NCBI GenBank assembly: GCA_017628595.1
Contig: JAGBYV010000244.1
Coordinates: forward strand, 1-5,344
Length of the DNA: 5,344 nt
Direction: 5' to 3'
DNA from: Alistipes sp.
GTDB lineage: Bacteria > Bacteroidota > Bacteroidia > Bacteroidales > Rikenellaceae
Shown: positions 1-5,344 of the stretch, piece by piece
How positions within the stretch are numbered: position 1 is the stretch's first letter
Layout: each line of letters opens with the position of its first letter
Translations under genes and position numbers: made by a program
The notes under the pieces: generated by a model
Databases searched by the model: none
What the model was told of the DNA's origin: nothing
The model's input: only the letters and a program-made list of their open reading frames with translations

Positions 1-995
1 CGGCGCTCCAAAGCTTTATCCTGCTCGAAATACTTCTGGAACTCGTCGAGTGTCGTAGCGCCAATCGTGCGCAGCTCACCGCGCGCAAGGGCTGGCTTGA
101 GGATATTGGCCGCATCCATCGCTCCGCTCGACTTACCCGCACCGACCAGCGTGTGGATCTCATCGATGAAGAGCAGAATCTCGCCATCGCTGGCGATAAC
201 CTCCTGCACAACACCCTTGAGGCGCTCCTCGAACTCGCCCTGATACTTAGCTCCAGCCACCAGCGCACCCATATCAAGCGAGAAAATCTGCTTCGACTTA
301 AGATTTTCGGGTACATCGCCATTCACCACACGGTGGGCAATACCCTCGGCAATGGCGGTCTTACCAACACCTGCCTCGCCTACGAGGATAGGGTTATTTT
401 TGGTGCGACGCGAGAGAATCTGCAACACGCGGCGTATCTCCTCGTCGCGACCAATCACAGGATCGAGCTTGCCGCTGCGAGCCATCTCATTGAGGTTGAT
501 GGCATACTTGCCCAGCGCATTGAACTCCTGCTGTGAGGTCTGCGAATCAACCGTAGCACCCTTGCGGAATTCGCGGATGGCAGCCACCAGTTCCTTCTCC
601 GAGGCGCCCGCACGCCTAAGCATATCGGCAGCAGCTCCACGCTCGGCCACAAGACCCAGCAACAGATGCTCTACCGAAGCATACCTATCATTAAACGTAC
701 GCGTAAAATCGACTCCGCGCTGGATAACCTTCGACGTATCTGATGAGAAATACTGCTCACCATTACCGCCCGAAACCTTTGGCAACGACTCCACGGCGCG
801 GCGCACCTCCTCACGGAGCATAGCCACATTGACTCCTACGCGTCCGAGCAGAAATGCCGACAGGGAGTCATCCTCGCGCGTAAGCGCCAGGAGCAGGTGC
901 TGAGGCTCCACGGCCTGCTGTCCTGCTTCGCGCGCAAGAGTGAATGCAGCCTGCAACGCCTCCTGCGCTTTGATTGTAAGTGAATTGATGTTCAT
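1..995 (-). CDS. clpB: ClpB disaggregase (Hsp104 family), N-terminal part, cut by window edge
   Basis: ATP-driven hexameric cytosolic chaperone that works with DnaK to pull polypeptides out of aggregates. My reading of the reverse strand gives 331 full codons from the ATG at 995-993 and no stop before the window edge. Residues about 3-145 form the Clp N-domain with its two repeats ([18 protein letters not shown]; then VEHLLLGL). NBD1 follows the [15 protein letters not shown] box: Walker A GEAGVGKT with K212, pore-loop Tyr251, Walker B LLFIDE with D278/E279, sensor-1 GATT near 312-315, and ALERR ending at R331. These positions equal those I recall for E. coli ClpB, which supports the chosen start. 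Oddities: pore loop 1 reads KYQG where KYRG/KYKG is usual, and Walker A has Ala where Pro is common. ClpC is less likely because of the ClpB-like numbering; the coiled-coil M domain that would settle it lies outside the window. The upstream sequence has a sigma-54-like promoter and no Shine-Dalgarno sequence. Confidence 0.95.
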   Translation of the reverse strand, partial: MNINSLTIKAQEALQAAFTLAREAGQQAVEPQHLLLALTREDDSLSAFLLGRVGVNVAMLREEVRRAVESLPKVSGGNGEQYFSSDTSKVIQRGVDFTRTFNDRYASVEHLLLGLVAERGAAADMLRRAGASEKELVAAIREFRKGATVDSQTSQQEFNALGKYAINLNEMARSGKLDPVIGRDEEIRRVLQILSRRTKNNPILVGEAGVGKTAIAEGIAHRVVNGDVPENLKSKQIFSLDMGALVAGAKYQGEFEERLKGVVQEVIASDGEILLFIDEIHTLVGAGKSSGAMDAANILKPALARGELRTIGATTLDEFQKYFEQDKALER

Positions 996-1042
996 CGTAT
1001 ATAGTTTTTATTTGTTTGCTTTCAACTTCACATCAATCCAAC

Positions 1043-1058
1043 GCAAAACCTTTGCCAA
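1043..1058 (-). promoter_or_regulatory. Sigma-54-type (-24/-12) promoter for clpB
   Basis: On the minus strand the sequence reads TTGGCAAAGGTTTTGC, close to the RpoN consensus TGGCAC-N5-TTGCW. The invariant GG (1056-1055) and GC (1044-1043) are exactly 10 bp apart, as sigma-54 requires. The projected transcription start is near 1031, giving a leader of about 36 nt before the clpB ATG. I found no TAnnTTTG box for the primary sigma factor between the upstream terminator and clpB. The match is seen in the sequence; RpoN use is inferred. Confidence 0.6.
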
Positions 1059-1088
1059 GAGCCTAAATCGGACATTCCTTTGAAGAAG

Positions 1089-1105
1089 TGGCAGATAATG
1101 GCAGA
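1089..1105. repeat. Short direct repeat TGGCAGA x2, 10 bp apart
   Basis: TGGCAGA occurs at 1089-1095 and 1099-1105, so the two copies sit one helical turn apart on the same DNA face. They lie about 30-47 bp upstream of the -24 element of the clpB promoter, between it and the glpT terminator. A dimeric activator could bind here, but seven-base repeats can arise by chance and no protein is identified. Confidence 0.3.
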
Positions 1106-1145
1106 AAAAAATGCCACAACAAGACATTTTGTCCCATTGTGGCAT
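1105..1145 (-). terminator. Rho-independent terminator of glpT
   Basis: Read on the minus strand, ATGCCACAA pairs with TTGTGGCAT (9 bp). The stem continues inward through three G-U wobbles and a GACA/TGTC stem around an AAA loop. It is followed directly by seven T (the A run at 1105-1111). It starts about 20 nt after the glpT TAG stop, so it ends glpT transcription before clpB and makes read-through into clpB unlikely. The plus-strand reading has no T tract after the hairpin, so the terminator is one-directional. Confidence 0.85.
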
Positions 1146-1164
1146 AAATCATTATATTAGGCAA

Positions 1165-2577
1165 CTACTGCTGTGCGCGCTGTTTCATCAAAAGAGCCTC
1201 CTTGCGCCATGTTACGGCACAGATCAACGTGGCTACGACACAAGCAATGATGAACATCCAGAACGTAACGCCCCATCCCAGATTGGAGCCAGCCACCTGG
1301 CCGACAATAATTTTCGAGAGGAGCGCATCACCGAGCAGATAACCGAACAGACCTACAAAGCCGGCTGCAGTACCTGCGGCATTCTTCGGCACGAAGCTCA
1401 GGGCCTGAATACCGATAAGAGCAATGGGACCATATACGGCAAAGCCCGTAAGACCCAGCGAGAAGTAAATCACCATAGGCAGAGCCTGTGCGCCACCGAA
1501 TACCGAGGCAACGGCATCAGCCTGCCAGTAGCACAACACGCCGACAAATACCATCAGCATATAAATCACATTCACGGGTGCGCAACGTCCCTGGAAGAAT
1601 CGCGACGAAAGCCATCCGCAGATAATCGTACCGGGGATACCCGCATACTCGAACAGTGAGAATGCCACGCGGCTCTCCGAGGCCGACATGATCTGCATAT
1701 CCTGCAGATAGGTGGGCGACCAGTCGCTGATACCATAGCGGATGAAATAGACAAATACGTTGGCTATAGCGATCATCCACAGCAGATGATTCTTGAAGAC
1801 ATAATCGACAAACAGACGACGGAACGGAATGGTTGTCTCCTCGCCTGCAGCAGCCTTGCGGCTGGTATAGTCGTTGCGATACTCCTCAATAGGGGGCAGA
1901 CCACAAGACTCGGGCGTATCGCGCAGTGTCCACCAGCAGAAGGCGGCAAAGAGAATAGCCACCACCGAGGGGAAGATAAAGGCTGCTCGCCAGCTCTCCG
2001 TAATGCCCATCGAGGCAAAGACCACAACGCCAGCCGAAACCAGCAGACCGAGCGTACCACCACCCACATTGTGCGAGCAGTTCCATATCGACATCTTGAA
2101 ACTACGCTCATTCTGCGAGAACCAGTGGGCCATGATACGGCCACACGGAGGCCATCCCATACCAGAGAGCCAACCCACGGCCAGCATGAAGGCAAACAGG
2201 ATACCACCATTGATGGCGATGGATGCAGAGTAGGGAATAAGTCCCACGGCCGCCATCACCGAAGATGCGATGATGAGTCCTACAACCAAGAACTTGCGTG
2301 CATCAGAGTGGTCTGACAAACTACCCATGATGAACTTACTGAAGGCATAGGCGATAGGGATACCAGCCATGGCGAAGCCGGCGGTCTCCTTATCGAGCAG
2401 GCCATCCTCAATCATGCCGGGAGCTGCCAGCGAGAGATTCTTGCGGACCAGATAGTAGGCCGCATAGCCGAAGAATGCACCTAAAAAGACCTTCAATCGC
2501 ATACGGCGATACTCGCCGTCAATCTTATCTGCCGCCATACGGGGTTTTGGCGCAGGAGGAGCAAAAAATTCAAACAT
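1165..2577 (-). CDS. glpT: GlpT glycerol-3-phosphate:phosphate antiporter (MFS, OPA family)
   Basis: Inner-membrane transporter of 470 aa that imports sn-glycerol-3-phosphate in exchange for inorganic phosphate. It aligns from end to end with E. coli GlpT (452 aa) as I recall that sequence. Shared blocks include FFGYAAYYLVRKN (33-47), FSKFIMG, GMGWPPCGR (139-147), WNCSHNVGGG, the central-loop RDTPESCGLPPIEEY (219-233), EYAGIPGT and AAGTAAGFVGLFGYL. The two substrate-binding arginines are present as R45 (same number as E. coli) and R280 (E. coli R269), with the binding-site histidine at H169 (E. coli H165). Twelve hydrophobic segments fit the MFS fold, with a charged loop near 231-256 between the halves. 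The ATG at 2577-2575 gives the N-terminus expected from E. coli (MFEFFAPPAPKPR). The gene stands alone with its own promoter and terminator, divergent from a DeoR-type repressor. No glpK, glpD or glpQ is in view. The hexose-phosphate transporter UhpT is the main alternative but fits less well. E. coli GlpT also imports fosfomycin. Confidence 0.93.
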   Translation of the reverse strand: MFEFFAPPAPKPRMAADKIDGEYRRMRLKVFLGAFFGYAAYYLVRKNLSLAAPGMIEDGLLDKETAGFAMAGIPIAYAFSKFIMGSLSDHSDARKFLVVGLIIASSVMAAVGLIPYSASIAINGGILFAFMLAVGWLSGMGWPPCGRIMAHWFSQNERSFKMSIWNCSHNVGGGTLGLLVSAGVVVFASMGITESWRAAFIFPSVVAILFAAFCWWTLRDTPESCGLPPIEEYRNDYTSRKAAAGEETTIPFRRLFVDYVFKNHLLWMIAIANVFVYFIRYGISDWSPTYLQDMQIMSASESRVAFSLFEYAGIPGTIICGWLSSRFFQGRCAPVNVIYMLMVFVGVLCYWQADAVASVFGGAQALPMVIYFSLGLTGFAVYGPIALIGIQALSFVPKNAAGTAAGFVGLFGYLLGDALLSKIIVGQVAGSNLGWGVTFWMFIIACVVATLICAVTWRKEALLMKQRAQQ

Positions 2578-2601
2578 TTTTTTCGAGTTTAAGTATTATA
2601 T

Positions 2602-2631
2602 GAGGGTAGCCCAAAGCCAAAGGCAACCCTC
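2602..2631 (-). promoter_or_regulatory. Imperfect inverted repeat / hairpin in the glpT leader
   Basis: GAGGGT-A-GCC (2602-2611) pairs with GGC-A-ACCCTC (2622-2631), giving 6+3 bp with one A/A mismatch and a 10-nt loop that includes CCAAAG repeated in tandem. With the glpT start site placed near 2636-2639, the element would begin within a few nucleotides of the mRNA 5' end. It could be a stabilising 5' hairpin or a DNA operator. No T tract follows in the glpT direction, so it is not an intrinsic terminator. Confidence 0.45.
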
Positions 2632-2638
2632 AACCATT

Positions 2639-2651
2639 GTAACAAAGTTAC
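2639..2651. promoter_or_regulatory. Palindrome GTAAC-AAA-GTTAC over the glpT -7 box; operator candidate
   Basis: Perfect 5-bp arms around an AAA spacer cover the whole -7 element of the glpT promoter (2643-2650). A protein bound here would block glpT transcription, and the divergent DeoR-family regulator is the obvious candidate. The symmetry and overlap are seen; the function is inferred. Confidence 0.4.
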
Positions 2652-2674
2652 TATTATTTAGTTTTATTCACAAC
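2643..2674 (-). promoter_or_regulatory. Bacteroidetes-type promoter for glpT
   Basis: On the minus strand the -7 element is TAACTTTG (2650-2643), an exact match to the Bacteroidetes consensus TAnnTTTG. A GTTG (2674-2671) stands 20 bp upstream as the -33 element. The start site should fall near 2636-2639, giving a leader of about 60 nt with no Shine-Dalgarno sequence before the glpT ATG. Confidence 0.75.
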
Positions 2675-2689
2675 TTTTTTCGTTTTTTT
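2675..2689. promoter_or_regulatory. TTTCGTTT-type tract, possible DeoR-family operator
   Basis: A T-rich tract with a central CG (six T, CG, seven T) lies just upstream of the glpT -33 element and just before the weak -7 box of the regulator gene. TTTCG recurs at 2581-2585 and 2713-2717, next to each start codon. E. coli AgaR, another DeoR-family repressor, recognises a motif containing TTTCRTTTY, so the resemblance is worth noting. The tract could equally be an ordinary AT-rich promoter element. Confidence 0.3.
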
Positions 2690-2691
2690 AC

Positions 2692-2699
2692 TATCTTTA
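2692..2699 (+). promoter_or_regulatory. Probable weak promoter (-7 box) of the DeoR-family regulator
   Basis: TATCTTTA differs from the TAnnTTTG consensus only in its last base. It would start transcription about 15-20 nt before the ATG at 2722. No clear -33 TTTG is found at the usual distance, which would suit a weakly expressed repressor. No other plus-strand match to the consensus is visible in the gap. Confidence 0.45.
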
Positions 2700-2721
2700 C
2701 ACCAAACAAAACTTTCGAAAA

Positions 2722-3495
2722 ATGAATATCACGGAACGCCACGAATTCATAGCCCGCGAGGTGGAGGCCAAGGGCCAGGTGAGTGTAACGGAGCTGAGCG
2801 TTATGCTCAACGTGTCGGAGGTAACCATCCGTAAGGATCTCACCATACTGGAGCAGTCGGGTGTGCTCTATCGTGCACACGGTAAGGCCATTAAGATCAG
2901 CCCCTACATCAACGACCGCGACGTCAACATCAAGGAGCATCAGTATCCCGCCGAGAAAACGGCCATCGCCAAGTGCGCCGTGCGCCTGATCGAGCCCAAC
3001 GACTCGATCATCATCGCATCGGGTACCACGGTGCAGTATCTGGCCCGCGAGATTCAGCCCGACGACAATGGGCATCTGACAGTAATCACCTCGGCGCTGA
3101 ACGTAGCAACCACCCTATCGAAGAACCGAAATATCGAGGTAATACAGCTCGGTGGCATCGTGCGAGGATCGTCACTTTCGACCATTGGTTGCGACGCTGA
3201 ACGTCAGCTGGAAAACTACACCGGAAGCAAACTCTTTATCGGTGTGGACGGCATCGATCCAGAGCATGACCTGTCGACCACTAACCTACTGGAGGCCAAC
3301 CTGAACCGCGTAATGATAGGTGCTACGGAGAAGGTCATCGTACTGTGCGACTCATCGAAGTTCGGACGCCGTGGTTTCAGCCGCATATGCTCGATCGACG
3401 ACGTGGATCAGATCATCACCGACAGCGGCATACCCCGTCACATGCTCGAAGCCCTCTCGGCCCGAGGCATAGAAGTTACCATTGTCGAGGCATAA
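2722..3495 (+). CDS. glpR: DeoR-family transcriptional repressor, likely GlpR
   Basis: A 257-aa cytosolic DNA-binding protein, the usual length for the family (E. coli GlpR is 252 aa). The N-terminal winged helix-turn-helix spans about 5-57, with the recognition part SVTELSVMLNVSEVTIRKDL at 21-40. The C-terminal DeoR sensor domain (about 75-250) has the phosphate-binding-type loop SGTT (100-103), ITSALNVA, LGG (143-145), FIGVDGID (172-179) and the family signature SSKFGR (211-216). Such domains usually bind a phosphorylated sugar or polyol that releases the repressor. Lying head to head with glpT across 144 bp, it most likely represses that gene and itself, with glycerol-3-phosphate as inducer. 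That assignment rests on context, and the symbol is provisional. One oddity: the wing motif HGGA is HGKA (53-56). The ATG at 2722 places the helix-turn-helix at the normal distance from the N-terminus, after an A-rich leader without Shine-Dalgarno sequence. dnaX follows 54 bp downstream without a convincing terminator between them. Confidence 0.8.
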   Translation: MNITERHEFIAREVEAKGQVSVTELSVMLNVSEVTIRKDLTILEQSGVLYRAHGKAIKISPYINDRDVNIKEHQYPAEKTAIAKCAVRLIEPNDSIIIASGTTVQYLAREIQPDDNGHLTVITSALNVATTLSKNRNIEVIQLGGIVRGSSLSTIGCDAERQLENYTGSKLFIGVDGIDPEHDLSTTNLLEANLNRVMIGATEKVIVLCDSSKFGRRGFSRICSIDDVDQIITDSGIPRHMLEALSARGIEVTIVEA

Positions 3496-3534
3496 TTTAT
3501 CGCCTGCGAGCAACCATAGTTGGCAAAAAATTAC

Positions 3535-3542
3535 TACCTTTG
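3535..3542 (+). promoter_or_regulatory. Bacteroidetes-type -7 box of dnaX, next to the start codon
   Basis: TACCTTTG matches TAnnTTTG exactly and sits in the typical setting (A-rich stretch before it, CGC after it). The ATG of dnaX begins only 8 bases after the box, so the transcript would have a leader of roughly 0-5 nt. No clear -33 element lies 19-21 bp upstream; a TTGG at 3520-3523 is too close. Transcription may also enter from glpR. Confidence 0.65.
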
Positions 3543-3549
3543 CGCTATT

Positions 3550-5340
3550 ATGAGCGAATTTATTGTATCAGCACGAAAATACCGCCCTGCCACATTCCAA
3601 TCGGTAGTGGGTCAGCAGAGTATCACCTCGACACTCAAGAATGCTATCGAGCGTGGTCAGTTGGCACATGCCTACCTCTTCTGCGGTCCCCGCGGAGTGG
3701 GCAAGACTACGTGTGCCCGCATCTTTGCCAAGGCCATCAACTGCCTCAGCCCCATAGGTGCCGAGGCGTGCAACGAGTGTGAGTCGTGCCGTGCTTTCAA
3801 CGAGGGTCGCTCGATGAACATCCACGAGCTGGATGCCGCGTCGAACAACTCGGTGGACGATATCCGCTCGCTTATTGAGCAGGTGCGCATCATGCCGCAG
3901 ATAGGCAAGTATTCGCTCTTCATCATCGACGAGGTGCACATGCTCTCATCTCAGGCATTCAACGCCTTCCTCAAGACACTGGAGGAGCCCCCGCGTCACG
4001 CCGTATTTATTCTGGCTACGACCGAGAAGCATAAGATCATCCCTACCATCCTGTCGCGATGCCAGGTGTACGACTTCAACCGTATCAGGGTTGAGGATTC
4101 GGTGGCATACCTGCGCTATATTGCCGACAAGGAGGGTGTACGCTACGATGAGGAGTCGCTCAACCTTATAGCCCAAAAGGCCGATGGAGGTATGCGCGAT
4201 GCGTTGTCGATGTTCGACAAGGCCGTATCGTTCTGCAATGCCGACCTACAGTACAAGCAGGTGGCACAGACTCTTAACGTGCTCGACTACGACACATACT
4301 TCACAATGACCGAGCAGTTGCTTGCCGGCGACTACACGCAGGCTCTTATTCGCTTTGACGAGGTGCTCGCCAAGGGCTTCTCGGGACAGACATTTATGGC
4401 CGGTCTGAATCAGCATATGCGCGACCTGCTGCTGGCCAAGGGTCCTGCCATAACACTCATTGAACTTACGGGCACCCTTCTGGAGCGCTATCGCCGTCAG
4501 GCGGAGAGTTGCTCTACGGAGTTTCTCTTTGGTGCCATATCGATACTCACCGATGCGGATGGACGCATAAAGCAGTCGTCGAATCAGCGCCTGCTCGTTG
4601 AACTGGGACTTATGAAGATCGCAAGTCTCGGCAAAAAAAAAAATGATGACACCCCTTTAGAGGAGCACTATACTCTTCCCGACCTCCCCTCGACCATCAC
4701 TACAGCAGGTGGTAGTGCCATTGTGTCTCAACCAGCACAACCCGCCCCCGCGCCACAGAGCGCAGAGCAGCCAGCGCCCGTAGCTCCAAAGGTGGCAGCA
4801 CCGGCTGAGCAGAGCACGTCGAGCAGAGAAACGGCAAGTGAGCCTGCACCCCGACCAATAGCAGGAGCGCGCCGCTCGTCAATTGCCGGGATGTCGATTA
4901 CGAGCATGATGAATTCGCTGTCGCAATCTGCTGCACAGCCCGCAGAGAGCCAAAGCGTCAAGGAGCCTGTCATAACGGATATTGATGAGGGGTGTGAGCA
5001 GAAAATTACAGATAAGCGCCAGGCCGTACTGGATGCTATACTGAACGAGCGACCACGTTTTGTGGTGGCATTTGAGCGGATGAAGGTTTGCGGCAACATT
5101 ATTGAGGTCGAGGTACCCTCGCAAACGCTCTACGAGGAAATCATGCGCTCGAAGACAGAGATACTGCTGCTCATCGCTCGCACGGCAGGTGTCAACGGAA
5201 CTATGGATCTGAAGATAAATGTCAATGAGGTGGTGAGAGCGGCGCGTCCCATCAAACTGGAGGACCGCATACGCCACATGAATGAGAAGAACCCCATGTT
5301 GCTGGAGCTGAAGAAGGTCCTTGACATGGAATATGAATAG
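3550..5340 (+). CDS. dnaX: DNA polymerase III subunit tau/gamma (clamp loader ATPase)
   Basis: A 596-aa clamp-loader motor that loads the sliding clamp at replication forks; its tau C-terminus ties the loader to polymerase and helicase. AAA+ domain I has Walker A GPRGVGKT (46-53), the four zinc cysteines C65/C74/C77/C80, Walker B FIIDE (124-128), sensor-1 ATT (156-158) and the SRC motif (169-171). Domain II has sensor-2 GGMRDALS with R216, and domain III runs from about 241 to 361. Next come KKKN encoded by an A11 run (362-365), a Pro/Ala/Gln/Ser-rich linker (about 366-470) and a folded tau-type C-terminal region (about 475-596, ending LKKVLDMEYE). The ATG at 3550 is preferred over an in-frame TTG at 3520, because that extension would overlap the promoter box and the protein naturally begins MSEFIVSARKYRP. 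Lysine codons are 24 AAG to 6 AAA by my count, and half of the AAA lie in the A run, so the run departs from local codon choice. The stop is TAG at 5338-5340. Confidence 0.95.
   Translation: MSEFIVSARKYRPATFQSVVGQQSITSTLKNAIERGQLAHAYLFCGPRGVGKTTCARIFAKAINCLSPIGAEACNECESCRAFNEGRSMNIHELDAASNNSVDDIRSLIEQVRIMPQIGKYSLFIIDEVHMLSSQAFNAFLKTLEEPPRHAVFILATTEKHKIIPTILSRCQVYDFNRIRVEDSVAYLRYIADKEGVRYDEESLNLIAQKADGGMRDALSMFDKAVSFCNADLQYKQVAQTLNVLDYDTYFTMTEQLLAGDYTQALIRFDEVLAKGFSGQTFMAGLNQHMRDLLLAKGPAITLIELTGTLLERYRRQAESCSTEFLFGAISILTDADGRIKQSSNQRLLVELGLMKIASLGKKKNDDTPLEEHYTLPDLPSTITTAGGSAIVSQPAQPAPAPQSAEQPAPVAPKVAAPAEQSTSSRETASEPAPRPIAGARRSSIAGMSITSMMNSLSQSAAQPAESQSVKEPVITDIDEGCEQKITDKRQAVLDAILNERPRFVVAFERMKVCGNIIEVEVPSQTLYEEIMRSKTEILLLIARTAGVNGTMDLKINVNEVVRAARPIKLEDRIRHMNEKNPMLLELKKVLDMEYE
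4633..4643 (+). promoter_or_regulatory. A11 slippery run in dnaX, predicted gamma/tau switch
   Basis: Eleven consecutive A encode K362-K364 and the start of N365, exactly at the border between domain III and the linker. Slippage that adds one A, or a -1 ribosomal shift, gives a fourth lysine and then TGA (4644-4646): a 365-aa product. Losing one A gives KKK-MMTPL and then TAG (4658-4660): a 369-aa product. Either product is the bare clamp-loader core without the tau-specific parts. In the family, Thermus dnaX makes gamma by transcriptional slippage on an A run, and E. coli does so by -1 frameshifting at A AAA AAG. I see no Shine-Dalgarno-like stimulator just upstream and no strong stem-loop just downstream, so transcriptional slippage seems likelier. 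The run and stops are seen; their use is inferred. Confidence 0.7.
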
Positions 5341-5344
5341 AAAA

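Noticed and set aside
352..903. 183-codon open frame on the plus strand opposite clpB, and a shorter one at 153-536
   Set aside because: Both lie antisense to a clear clpB coding frame, have low-complexity Arg/Ser-rich or composition-driven translations, and lack a promoter; they are shadows of GC-rich clpB codons.
996..1164. CIRCE (HrcA) operator upstream of clpB
   Set aside because: No TTAGCACTC-N9-GAGTGCTAA-like inverted repeat is present; the only strong inverted repeat is the glpT terminator.
1111..1659. 182-codon plus-strand open frame starting inside the glpT terminator
   Set aside because: Its start lies in the terminator stem and the rest is antisense to glpT, with no recognisable domain.
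1786..2316. 176-codon plus-strand open frame antisense to glpT
   Set aside because: Translation is hydrophilic and featureless while the opposite strand encodes a well-conserved transporter.
3510..3530. CAAC-CATA-GTTG followed by an A run as a glpR terminator
   Set aside because: The stem is only four pairs and is followed by A rather than T on the plus strand; it is too weak to call.
3520..3549. Upstream TTG start adding ten residues to DnaX
   Set aside because: It would put the start codon upstream of and overlapping the consensus -7 box, and the added MAKNYYLCAI has no place in the family N-terminus; the ATG at 3550 fits better.
4698..4717. CACTAC/GTAGTG hairpin as a frameshift stimulator for the A11 run
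   Set aside because: It begins about 55 nt after the run, far beyond the 5-9 nt spacing of known stimulatory stem-loops.

Overview
The window looks like chromosome from a member of the Bacteroidetes, probably Bacteroidales. Three things point there. The start codons are preceded by A/T-rich leaders with no convincing Shine-Dalgarno sequence. Two genes have exact TAnnTTTG elements, the -7 box used by the Bacteroidetes primary sigma factor. The proteins are standard housekeeping types, with short AT-rich gaps between GC-rich genes. The fairly high coding GC would suit an Alistipes- or Muribaculaceae-like genome better than a low-GC Bacteroides, but the genus is a guess. There is no sign of phage, insertion sequence, CRISPR, tRNA or rRNA.

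Layout: (1) Positions 1-995, minus strand, hold the first 331 codons of the disaggregase gene clpB, cut by the window edge at its arginine-finger pair. (2) Positions 996-1164 are intergenic. They hold a sigma-54-like -24/-12 promoter reading into clpB, a short direct repeat, and a strong intrinsic terminator for the gene behind. (3) Positions 1165-2577, minus strand, hold a complete glpT (glycerol-3-phosphate/phosphate antiporter). (4) Positions 2578-2721 are a divergent control region with a clear promoter for glpT, a weaker one for the regulator, and several operator or leader-hairpin candidates. (5) Positions 2722-3495, plus strand, hold a DeoR-family repressor, most simply the local GlpR. 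(6) Positions 3550-5340, plus strand, hold dnaX (DNA polymerase III tau/gamma clamp-loader subunit), with a consensus promoter almost touching its start codon.

glpT and the DeoR regulator form a divergent transporter/repressor pair: the repressor probably senses a phosphorylated metabolite and acts on the shared 144-bp region. clpB and dnaX are independent housekeeping neighbours.

The most interesting signal is inside dnaX. An uninterrupted run of 11 A sits exactly where the clamp-loader core (domains I-III) ends and the tau-specific Pro/Ala linker begins. Both alternative frames stop within six codons of the run (TGA at once, or TAG after five codons). This is the arrangement expected for making a short gamma-like protein of 365 or 369 residues by transcriptional slippage or frameshifting. 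The second point of interest is the sigma-54-type promoter on a heat-shock chaperone gene. No wholly new multi-gene system is visible.
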